Shown here: piece by piece, positions 43,336-50,396 of the stretch
Layout: every line of letters starts with the position of its first letter
Position numbering within the stretch: the stretch's first letter is position 1
Origin: Thermocrinis sp.
GTDB taxonomy: Bacteria > Aquificota > Aquificia > Aquificales > Aquificaceae
Reading direction: 5' to 3'
Assembly (NCBI GenBank): GCA_028276475.1
Contig: JAPYWH010000008.1
Coordinates: 1 to 51,273, forward strand
DNA: 51,273 bases
Position numbers and translations under genes: made by a program
The notes under the pieces: generated by a model
Databases searched by the model: none
What the model saw: only the letters and a program-made list of their open reading frames with translations
Told to the model about the DNA's origin: nothing

Positions 43336-44751
43336 GTGAAGGTGGATGTGCTGAAGGACTACAGGGTTATCCCCCTTGAGGAGGATGAAAAAAGGCTAAA
43401 GCTCTTGGCTCCCGAGGGATATGACTTTTTCCTATTGGAAGAGCTCAGGTTTTTGCTGGGAAAGGAAATAGATGTGGTCCTTGTGGATCAAAACACCTTT
43501 GCACAGGAACTTCAAAGGAGGCTCGCCCAAGAGGAGGTGGTGGTGGAAGGGGAGGAAGGTGAGGGAGAAGCTCTAAAGGACCTCCTACTTGAAGAGGACA
43601 AGAGTCCTGCGGTTAGCTTTGTGAATTCTATGCTCATAAAGGCAACCACCCTTTATGCTTCGGACATTCACATAGAGCCCTATCAGGATGCATCCTACGT
43701 TAGGTTTCGCCTTGATGGAATTTTGCACGACTATATGAGCATACCCCTCTCTTTGCACGAGTCGGTGGTCTCTCGTATAAAAATTCTTGCCAACATGAAC
43801 GTGGCAGAAAAAAGGGTGCCCCAAGATGGAAAGATCAGGGTCAAGGTGGGTGGCAGGGAGATGGACATAAGGGTCTCATCGGTGCCCACCGTCTTTGGAG
43901 AGAGAATTGTCCTCAGGCTGTTGGACCGTTCCAATCAGATGCTAACCTTGGAGGACTTGGGGCTTTCTCCGGAGGACCTGCAAAAGGTCCGAAGGCTCGC
44001 CAAAAAACCTTACGGTATAGTCTTGGCTACGGGTCCCACTGGTTCTGGAAAGAGCACCACCCTTTACGCCATGATCCTGCAGGTAAAAAGCCCAGAGAAA
44101 AACATCATCACCATAGAGGACCCGCCCGAGTATCAGGTGAAGGGTGTTAGCCAAATTCAGGTTAATCCTAAGGTGGGGCTCACCTTTGCCAGCGGACTCA
44201 GGGCTATCCTCAGGCAGGACCCGGATGTGATCATGGTGGGCGAGATAAGGGATGCGGAGACTGCGGAGATCGCAGTCCATGCGGCGCTCACTGGACACCT
44301 GGTGCTTTCTACCCTTCACACCAACGACGCAGTCTCTGCGGTGGCAAGGCTTGCAGACCTTGGAATAGAACCCTTTTTGATAGCATCCTCCTTGGAGGGG
44401 GTCATAGCCCAAAGGTTGGTTAGGAAAATATGCCCTCAGTGTAAAACCGCATACAAGCCATCCAAGGAGGAGCTGGAAGAGCTTGGCTTGGAGGGAGATT
44501 ACATCTTTTACAAGGGCTTGGGATGTGAGAACTGCATGGGCACCGGCTACAAGGGAAGGACGGGTATCTTTGAGGTGCTTGAGTTGGACGAAGGGCTAAA
44601 GCAGTTTATACTAAAAACCCAAGACGCAACCGCCATAAAAAGGTTTGCCAAGGATAAGGGTTTTAAAGACATGCTACAGGACGGCGTGGATAAGGTGCTA
44701 CAGGGCATAACCACCTCGGAAGAGCTAATAAGGGCTATAAAGGTAGAATGA
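43336..44751 (+). CDS. gspE: Type II secretion system ATPase GspE
   Basis: A 471-residue cytoplasmic ATPase. A short acidic N-terminal region (EGEEGEGEALKDLL) precedes the core with ASDIHIEP, Walker A TGPTGSGKSTT, the Asp box IEDPPEY, Walker B-like DPDVIMVGEIRD and His box LSTLHTND. A tetracysteine zinc module follows (CPQCK and CENC, about 40 residues apart), typical of GspE and PilB. It powers pseudopilus assembly. The start is GTG at 43336, with TATAAT 8 bases upstream and no ribosome site. Overlaps gspL by 4 bases. Confidence 0.95.
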   Translation: MKVDVLKDYRVIPLEEDEKRLKLLAPEGYDFFLLEELRFLLGKEIDVVLVDQNTFAQELQRRLAQEEVVVEGEEGEGEALKDLLLEEDKSPAVSFVNSMLIKATTLYASDIHIEPYQDASYVRFRLDGILHDYMSIPLSLHESVVSRIKILANMNVAEKRVPQDGKIRVKVGGREMDIRVSSVPTVFGERIVLRLLDRSNQMLTLEDLGLSPEDLQKVRRLAKKPYGIVLATGPTGSGKSTTLYAMILQVKSPEKNIITIEDPPEYQVKGVSQIQVNPKVGLTFASGLRAILRQDPDVIMVGEIRDAETAEIAVHAALTGHLVLSTLHTNDAVSAVARLADLGIEPFLIASSLEGVIAQRLVRKICPQCKTAYKPSKEELEELGLEGDYIFYKGLGCENCMGTGYKGRTGIFEVLELDEGLKQFILKTQDATAIKRFAKDKGFKDMLQDGVDKVLQGITTSEELIRAIKVE

Positions 44752-45887
44752 TATACACGGGAGTGGACGGTAAAAAATCCTTTAGCGTGAATAAGTCCCT
44801 GCTGGGTAGGGGCTGGTCTCCCACCCAAAAGCTTGGCAAAAAAATATGTGTGGTGCCCTCAGACCTTTGCTTTGTCAAAGTTGAAAAAGCTTTATCCCAA
44901 AAGCTCTCAGACCTAAGGGATTATTACCAGTTGGAGGTTTCCGAAAAGTTCGGGCAGGTGGAGTGGGATGTTTCTTTGCATGGGGACCTTGCCATCTTGG
45001 GCGTTTATAAAAACTTTGAGGGGGAAGATTGCTGGGACATAGACCTTGAGATATTCTCCTTGGCGAGGGTTTTGCATTTGCTTGGGGTGGATGGGTGCGT
45101 GCTGGACCTCGGCAGAAGAAAGAGCACACTGGTATGCGTAGAGGGTGGAGTTCTCTCCCGCTACAGGGTGCTACTCAGGGGTGGAGATTATTTAAACTCT
45201 CTGATAGGGCTGGAGGAACCACAGAGGGCAGAGAGTTTGAAGATAGAAAAGGGCTTGGGGCTAAAAGAGGTGGAGGATGGGCTCAAGGGTATCCTGTCTA
45301 ACCTGAGAGTGGATACTAACACTCCCACCCTTCTTAGCGGTGGCGGTGCAAAGCTGAAAGGGTTAAAGGGGCTCTTTGGTAGGCTCATAGAAAACCCATA
45401 CTGCCAGCCCGAATACACGAGCGCCTTTGGTGCCAGCTTAAAGTATGTGGTAAAAACTCCCTACCCAGACTTTGTGAAAAGGGAGCTCTCTCCTCAGGAG
45501 CTTAGGTGGGCGGGCTTTTCTTTGGTGGGTGGGTTGTTGCTCTTTGGCTTGGCATACTTTGGCACAGAAAGGCTCTGGTCTGTGGAACCTTTGAGGGAAA
45601 AAGAAAGAACTGAGTTCAAAAAGCTATTTCCTAACGCGCCAGTTAGGGCAGTAAGGGAACAAGTCCTTTCTAAGGCAAGCAAGGAAGAGTCCTTCCAGCT
45701 TTCCCAAAAGCTCTCTGAACTATCTACTAAGCTCTCCTCGGACCTAAAGCTATACTCTTTGGAATTTTCAAAGGACAGTCTTTTGGTCAAGGGCGAAGGA
45801 AAGGAGGAGGTGGTCAGAGGGCTTTCGCCCAAGTCTGTTAAAAAAACGCCCTCGGGCACTTTGGAGTTTGAGTTGGAACTGCGATGA
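44748..45887 (+). CDS. gspL: Type II secretion system protein GspL
   Basis: A 379-residue inner-membrane platform protein. The N-terminal cytoplasmic part is actin-like (VDGCVLDLGRRKSTLV as a phosphate-loop-like segment, LLSGGGAKLKGLK near its end). One membrane segment lies at about residues 256-272 (GLLLFGLAYFG), followed by a periplasmic ferredoxin-like domain. It couples GspE to GspM. Start and stop overlap neighbours by 4 bases each. Sequence similarity within GspL is modest, but layout and position are convincing. Confidence 0.88.
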   Translation: MIYTGVDGKKSFSVNKSLLGRGWSPTQKLGKKICVVPSDLCFVKVEKALSQKLSDLRDYYQLEVSEKFGQVEWDVSLHGDLAILGVYKNFEGEDCWDIDLEIFSLARVLHLLGVDGCVLDLGRRKSTLVCVEGGVLSRYRVLLRGGDYLNSLIGLEEPQRAESLKIEKGLGLKEVEDGLKGILSNLRVDTNTPTLLSGGGAKLKGLKGLFGRLIENPYCQPEYTSAFGASLKYVVKTPYPDFVKRELSPQELRWAGFSLVGGLLLFGLAYFGTERLWSVEPLREKERTEFKKLFPNAPVRAVREQVLSKASKEESFQLSQKLSELSTKLSSDLKLYSLEFSKDSLLVKGEGKEEVVRGLSPKSVKKTPSGTLEFELELR

Positions 45888-46282
45888 GGCTGAAAAAGAG
45901 GTATGCGATCCTTTTCTTTGTTTTACTCTATGTATTGCTTGGTTTTTTGCTCTTGGACCGGTATTACAGGCTAAGGGACAGCTACTACGGGGATTACCTA
46001 AAGCACAAAGAAATTATGTTTTTGCTGGCAAACTACCAAGGGAGAAAGAGGGAAGCACCCACCGAGCAGTTGGTAAGAGGGCTCTTTTCCCAATATCAGG
46101 GGGAGTTCAAGTCCTTTAAGCAAACAGAAGCAGGCTACGAAGTGCAGGGGACAAACCTACCCGGAGAAAAGCTTCCCTACCTGATCTATGCCTTGGAGGA
46201 GAAGGGCATAAGCGTGCAAAAGCTCAGGGCGGTGGATAACACCGGACAGGGGCTCTTTGAAATATACTTGCTTTTGAGATGA
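45884..46282 (+). CDS. gspM: Type II secretion system protein GspM-like
   Basis: A 132-residue bitopic protein. Basic N-terminus RLKKR, one membrane segment (ILFFVLLYVLLGFLLL), a periplasmic helix, then a ferredoxin-like region (FKSFKQTEAGYEVQGTNL, ALEEKGISVQKLRAVDNTG, FEIYLLLR). This is the GspM/PilO topology. Lies between gspL and gspK with 4-base overlaps. Confidence 0.78.
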   Translation: MRLKKRYAILFFVLLYVLLGFLLLDRYYRLRDSYYGDYLKHKEIMFLLANYQGRKREAPTEQLVRGLFSQYQGEFKSFKQTEAGYEVQGTNLPGEKLPYLIYALEEKGISVQKLRAVDNTGQGLFEIYLLLR

Positions 46283-47133
46283 TCCCATTGCTTGCCCTAA
46301 TGCTCTTTTTGATGTCCGCCTATTATGTGCTGGATGCATACTCTACCGCCAAGTCTGCCCAGAGGGTTGTGGAGGAAGTATCCTTTAAAGTGCAGGCAAG
46401 CTATGTATTTTTTTACACTCTGCCCTTTGTCCTTGACCTTTTAAAAAAGGATGACCCTTCCGTGGATAGCCTTCAAGACAGCTGGGCACAGGAGCTAACC
46501 TTTAGAACAGAGAGGGGCGAGCTGAGGGCTACCATATACGACGAAGATAGGTTCTTAAACCTAAACTCGGTGGATGAGGGTCCATACGGAAAGTTCTTTG
46601 AAAGGCTCCTAAGGCTCCTTGCCATTGACCCTTCCTACAAAGAAAACCTTTTGGTTTGGACCGGCAAATCAAAGGGCACCATAAACACCGACTATCCCAT
46701 AAAGAGGGCACCCTTGGATGCAAAGGAGGAACTCTATTACATGGGCTTTGAGAGGCAAGACCTACTGGGAAAGGAACTGGGCGGAAAGTTTTACCCGGGG
46801 CTTTTAGGGCTTACCACAGTGGATTCCAAAGGAAAGGTTAACATAAACACCGCAAGCCTTTATGTGCTGATGTCCCTGGACCAGAGAATAGACGAAACTT
46901 TGGCAAGCAAGATCATAGAAAGACGAAACAGAGAACCCTTCAAAAAGCCCGAAGATTTGCTGATGGTGGATGGCATGACCCTTGATATCCTTTACAATAT
47001 CAAAGATTTAATAGACGTAAAAAGTTCCACCTTTCACATAAAGATGGAGTTGAGGAGCGGGGAGAGGTCGGCGATATTTGAGGTGGTCTATGACAGGCAA
47101 GCGGATAAAATCCTTTATAAAAAGCTACTCTGA
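46279..47133 (+). CDS. gspK: Type II secretion system minor pseudopilin GspK
   Basis: A 284-residue large minor pseudopilin thought to cap the pseudopilus tip. Hydrophobic N-terminus IPLLALMLFLMSAYYVL, then a GspK-type domain with RATIYDEDRFLNLNSV, INTDYPIKRAP and a helix-hairpin-helix-like end (VNINTASLYVLMSLDQRIDETLASKIIERR, in parts). Unusually it starts directly at the hydrophobic segment: there is no basic leader with a prepilin-peptidase glycine, and no alternative upstream start before an in-frame stop at 46258-46260. Overlaps gspM by 4 and the CPBP gene by 44 bases. Confidence 0.88.
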   Translation: MIPLLALMLFLMSAYYVLDAYSTAKSAQRVVEEVSFKVQASYVFFYTLPFVLDLLKKDDPSVDSLQDSWAQELTFRTERGELRATIYDEDRFLNLNSVDEGPYGKFFERLLRLLAIDPSYKENLLVWTGKSKGTINTDYPIKRAPLDAKEELYYMGFERQDLLGKELGGKFYPGLLGLTTVDSKGKVNINTASLYVLMSLDQRIDETLASKIIERRNREPFKKPEDLLMVDGMTLDILYNIKDLIDVKSSTFHIKMELRSGERSAIFEVVYDRQADKILYKKLL

Positions 47134-47587
47134 GCACATCCTTTACCTGTTTGTGCTACTCTCCTTATTTTTGCACAAGTTTTTGGGCATTCCAAACCTT
47201 TCCATTTTCTTTTTGCTCTCTCCACTTGTCTTTCTTGAGATAAGGCTTTTGGACAGGTGGATTTTTCTTTGGTTCTTTTACCCCGTAGCCTTTTTGTTTT
47301 TTGATGCCCTTTGGCTTTTGGGCATGACCCTCTCCGCCTTTGCGGAGGAGCTCTTCTTTAGGGCATACCTTATGAAAAGGTTCAGCAACCTGGAGGTTTC
47401 CCTTATGTTTGTGATCCCTCACTTTATCTTATACCCCGGCATCCTTTCCCTGCTCACCTTCTTTCCCTCCCTCCTTTTTGGTTTTGCCTATCAAAAAACA
47501 AGGTCCTTGGCTTTTGTTAGCCTTTTACACCTTGTTTCCAACCTGGTTTATTTCAAAAGCGCCTCAAACTGGTCCTTGTTTAACTGA
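47090..47587 (+). CDS. CPBP-family intramembrane glutamic protease at the end of the T2SS operon
   Basis: A 165-residue polytopic protein with about five hydrophobic segments. All CPBP (Abi/Rce1-like) motifs are present: AEELFFRAYL with the paired Glu and Arg, FVIPH with the first His, and LLHLVSNLV with the second His and Asn. Some small CPBP proteases act as sortase-like enzymes on C-terminal tags (myxosortase and relatives); others have immunity or prenyl-protease-like roles. ATG at 47090 lies inside gspK after AGGTGG, so expression is tied to the T2SS operon. Its 3' end overlaps the convergent DsbC-like gene by 40 bases. A candidate substrate is encoded at 19315-20427. Confidence 0.85.
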   Translation: MTGKRIKSFIKSYSEHILYLFVLLSLFLHKFLGIPNLSIFFLLSPLVFLEIRLLDRWIFLWFFYPVAFLFFDALWLLGMTLSAFAEELFFRAYLMKRFSNLEVSLMFVIPHFILYPGILSLLTFFPSLLFGFAYQKTRSLAFVSLLHLVSNLVYFKSASNWSLFN

Positions 47588-48294
47588 CCTATCCAGAGCT
47601 TCCCATTGCTGGTTATGATTATGGGGTTTGGAAAGGCGAGCCCCATCTGGGCGTTTACAAACTTCATGTTTTTGTCAAGGGTAGCCCTGCCTTCCTTACA
47701 GTCGGCGGATGCATCGTAGTAGCCTTTTAACATCTGGTCAAAACTCTGCTTTTTACACAGGGCACTTATGGCTGTGTTGTAGCCCTCTATGTTAAAGTCT
47801 CCGGGTCTAACTATGATCTTGATCTTAATCTTCTTTTCCTTAGTCCATTGGAGGAGGTTTTTATAAGTCTCCTCCGCCTTCTCGTTTTTTGGCTCTGTGA
47901 TCAGATAGATATAGTCTTTGCCATCTCCTACCACAAAATTCACATGCTTTTCAAACTGCTCCAAAATATCCTTCGGAAGGTTTTTCTGCTGGGAAGCCTT
48001 TTTGGCGATCACATCCTCTCCAGTGGATGCATCAAAGGCAGTGGGGAAAAGGTATTTAGCCTTTGGGTCTGTGTATAGGATCGCATACCTGGCACCCGCC
48101 CAGAGCTCCACCTCACAGAGGGGGACCTTATCAAACTGTTGGACTTTCTCTATCTTTATGTATAGCTCCGGGTTGAACTTCTTTAGACCCTCCACCATCT
48201 GTTTCTCAGAGGGACAGCTAACCTTTATGTAGTCCTCCTTCTTCTGACAGGCAAAAAGAGAAACCAAAGCCAAACCAAGCACCAAAGCCCTCAT
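47548..48294 (-). CDS. DsbC-like periplasmic lipoprotein lacking the CXXC site
   Basis: A 248-residue protein with a lipoprotein signal (LVLGLALVSLFAC, lipidated Cys16). The rest follows the DsbC/DsbG plan: an N-terminal cystatin-like dimerisation part (IEKVQQFDKVPLCEVEL, YAILYTDPKAKYLFP) and a thioredoxin-like part ending FVNAQMGLAFPNPIIITSNGKLWIG, including a Pro near the cis-Pro position. Where DsbC has its CGYC active site this protein reads LITEPKNEKAEE, so it cannot be a thiol oxidoreductase of the usual kind. Four other Cys remain. TATAAT (48308-48303) precedes the ATG by 8 bases without a ribosome site. Confidence 0.75.
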   Translation of the reverse strand: MRALVLGLALVSLFACQKKEDYIKVSCPSEKQMVEGLKKFNPELYIKIEKVQQFDKVPLCEVELWAGARYAILYTDPKAKYLFPTAFDASTGEDVIAKKASQQKNLPKDILEQFEKHVNFVVGDGKDYIYLITEPKNEKAEETYKNLLQWTKEKKIKIKIIVRPGDFNIEGYNTAISALCKKQSFDQMLKGYYDASADCKEGRATLDKNMKFVNAQMGLAFPNPIIITSNGKLWIGQLNKDQFEALLK

Positions 48295-48302
48295 AGGATA
48301 TT

Positions 48303-48308
48303 ATTATA
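48303..48308 (-). promoter_or_regulatory. -10 element of the DsbC-like gene (leaderless start)
   Basis: TATAAT predicts initiation at 48296, two bases before the ATG at 48294. Confidence 0.5.
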
Positions 48309-48371
48309 CCACATGAACCACCATTAGGATAAAAGCCACATACTTTATGAAGAAAGATAAAATAAAACCCT

Positions 48372-48905
48372 ATGATAGACGAGAGGGAACTGATAGCCAA
48401 AATTGCAAAAAAAGACCAAAACGCCTTTCAAACCTTCTTTTACATCTACAAAAACAGACTTTACTACTACTTTTATAAACTGCTTGAAAACCAAGAGGAT
48501 GCAGAGGAGCTAACAATGGAGACTTTTTTTAGGATTTACAGAAATGCGGGCACTTTTAGAGGAGAGAGCAAGGTCTCCAGCTGGGTCTTTGGCATAGCCA
48601 GAAGGGTATATTTGGAACATCTAAAGGAGAAAAACAAGAGCATAAAGACCCTGGAGATTTACGAGGGGGACGCAGTATCGGAAGACTCACCCATCAACGA
48701 GGATGTGGAATTGGTAAGAAAGGCAATAGAAAAGCTCGCCCCCCACGATCGGGAAGTCCTATTCTTGGCATACTACGAGGAGCTTCCCTACGAGGATATA
48801 GCAAAGGTCCTTGACATACCGGTGGGAACTGTAAAGAGCAGGGTTTTTAACGCAAAGGCTAAGCTAAAAAAGATCATTGAGGAGATGAGCCATGAGAGAG
48901 GATGA
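48372..48905 (+). CDS. ECF-type sigma factor
   Basis: A 177-residue sigma-70 family protein with only regions 2 and 4. Region 2: FFYIYKNRLYYYFYKLLENQEDAEELTMETFFRIYRN (in parts) and SSWVFGIARRVYLEHL. Region 4: KLAPHDREVLFLAYYEELPYEDIAKVLDIPVGTVKSRVFNAKAKLKK, read in parts. The next gene, overlapping by 14 bases, encodes a membrane protein with the properties of its anti-sigma factor. The leader region has TAAAAT (48358-48363) 9 bases before the ATG and no ribosome site. Likely directs an envelope response regulon including its own operon. Confidence 0.92.
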   Translation: MIDERELIAKIAKKDQNAFQTFFYIYKNRLYYYFYKLLENQEDAEELTMETFFRIYRNAGTFRGESKVSSWVFGIARRVYLEHLKEKNKSIKTLEIYEGDAVSEDSPINEDVELVRKAIEKLAPHDREVLFLAYYEELPYEDIAKVLDIPVGTVKSRVFNAKAKLKKIIEEMSHERG

Positions 48906-49293
48906 GCTTATAAAGAAGGCTTTTAGCAGAGATATGGAAGAACTGCCCGTGCCAGATGGATTGGAGGAAAGGCTCTTTGGGCGTAAGCGAAGATTTTTGG
49001 CATGGTTTGTGCCCATTGGCGCCCTGGCGGCGGGCTTTGCCATAGGTCTTTTCATAACCCAGCTGTGGCATGTGGAAAAGGTGTATGTGCCCATGAGTGA
49101 GGAAAAGAAAGAGGGTGTTCATGTGGTCTTTGAAAGAAACATTAAAATAGGTCAGGTGGAGGATTTTCTAAAGGAGAGGGGTTTAACCATGGAGGGTCCC
49201 ACGCCCGCGGGCACATACCTTCTTAAGGGTGCAAAAGAGAAAGATGTGCAAGAGCTCAAAAAAAGGGGATACATAAGAGAGGTTTTTAAATGA
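48892..49293 (+). CDS. Probable membrane anti-sigma factor with prodomain-like periplasmic domain
   Basis: A 133-residue bitopic protein. The N-terminal 36 residues are cytosolic (DELIKKAFSRDMEELPVPDGLEERLF), followed by one membrane segment (AWFVPIGALAAGFAIGLFI) and a periplasmic domain of about 75 residues. There is no zinc-binding HxxxCxxC motif. The periplasmic part (VHVVFERNIKIGQVEDFLKERGL...AGTYLLKGAKEKDVQELKKRGYIREVF) has the beta-alpha-beta-beta-alpha-beta order of I9-type protease prodomains, also seen at the C-termini of other anti-sigma proteins. It overlaps the sigma gene by 14 and the S8 protease gene by 4 bases. Confidence 0.8.
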   Translation: MREDELIKKAFSRDMEELPVPDGLEERLFGRKRRFLAWFVPIGALAAGFAIGLFITQLWHVEKVYVPMSEEKKEGVHVVFERNIKIGQVEDFLKERGLTMEGPTPAGTYLLKGAKEKDVQELKKRGYIREVFK

Positions 49294-50396
49294 AGCTTTT
49301 AATTTCTATACTTCTTGGCATAGCCCTTTGCACCGCCCAGACCATTGAGGTAACAATACCCGGCGGAACAGCACCCGGCGGGCAGAACTCCAACGGTGGG
49401 GGTGGTGGCAGTTCCATAGGTTTGGTTATCGGTGCCTTGGTGGGTTTGGGCATAAGCTTTTTGATCACCAACGCAGTCTTTGGCAAAGCAAAGCCGGATG
49501 TCCAAAAGAACGGAGACAAAAGACCCGCCTTTTTGCCCGGCTATTTCATAGTGGTTTTTGAGGGTCCGCTGGACCTTTCCTCCTTGGGGGAGGTGGAGGA
49601 TACGGTAGATATGGAAGAGGGAATAAGCTTTGCCTTGATAAAGGCTGATGTTAGCCTGGAGGAGTTTTCAGAGAAGGTCAAGGCATTGCCAAAGGTCCTC
49701 TTTTGGCAGCCCAACTACCTTTATCAGACCTTTGATGACCCTTTAAAGGAAAGACAGCCCTATTTAAAAAACACTGGGCAGTGTGAGGGTAAAGGGATAA
49801 AAATAGCCATCTTGGACACGGGGGCAGACACAGAGCACCAGGACCTAAAAACCGCCTTTTTGAGGGTGGAGAACCTTCTTAAAAGCCCCTACAGGGCAGA
49901 GGAGCACGGCACCGCGGTGGCATCGCTTATCGGTGCCCGGAAGAACGGGGTGGGCATGGAGGGTGTTGCGGTGCAGGGCGAGCTTTATCTTTTTAGAGTT
50001 TGCGAGGGAGGAACATGTTATAGCTTTCCCATCGCCAAGGCGCTGACGAGCCTTCTGAGGGAAAGGGTGGATGTGATAAACATGTCCTTTGGGATGTATG
50101 GAGAGGATAGGTTGGTTAGCCTTCTTTTGGAGAGGCTCAGTAAAAGGGGAGTTTTTATCACCGCACCGGTGGGAAACGAGCCCGGACCCCTACCCTTCCC
50201 CGCCAGCAGTCCCTATGTGATCTCTGTGGCAGGGCTTCCGTGCCAGCCAAAGGACCTGTGCGAAAAAGCCAAGGCACGGGAACCTTACAAAGACCTTTTG
50301 GTGGCGGTGCCCGGGGGCTACGGAGTGCGCTCTGGCACATCCCTGTCCTCCGCCTTGCACGCAGGGAGGTTGGCGTGTAAAATATCTGAAAAATGA
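49290..50396 (+). CDS. S8 family (subtilisin-like) serine protease, exported
   Basis: A 368-residue protein. Signal peptide (LLISILLGIALCTAQ), a Gly-rich linker, a second hydrophobic segment (IGLVIGALVGLGISFLI, about residues 48-64), then an I9-like prodomain (about 80-150, ISFALIKADVSLEEFSEKV, LFWQPNYLYQ). The catalytic domain has Asp in ILDTGAD, His in EHGTAVAS, the oxyanion Asn in APVGNEPG and Ser in SGTSLSSAL. Six Cys in the catalytic part could give three disulfides. The domain ends soon after the Ser helix. It overlaps both neighbours by 4 bases, so sigma, anti-sigma, protease and lipoprotein form one coupled operon. Confidence 0.92.
   Translation: MKLLISILLGIALCTAQTIEVTIPGGTAPGGQNSNGGGGGSSIGLVIGALVGLGISFLITNAVFGKAKPDVQKNGDKRPAFLPGYFIVVFEGPLDLSSLGEVEDTVDMEEGISFALIKADVSLEEFSEKVKALPKVLFWQPNYLYQTFDDPLKERQPYLKNTGQCEGKGIKIAILDTGADTEHQDLKTAFLRVENLLKSPYRAEEHGTAVASLIGARKNGVGMEGVAVQGELYLFRVCEGGTCYSFPIAKALTSLLRERVDVINMSFGMYGEDRLVSLLLERLSKRGVFITAPVGNEPGPLPFPASSPYVISVAGLPCQPKDLCEKAKAREPYKDLLVAVPGGYGVRSGTSLSSALHAGRLACKISEK

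Noticed and set aside
47078-47089. TTG start 12 bases upstream for the CPBP gene
   Set aside because: The ATG at 47090 has a better-placed AGGTGG ribosome site.
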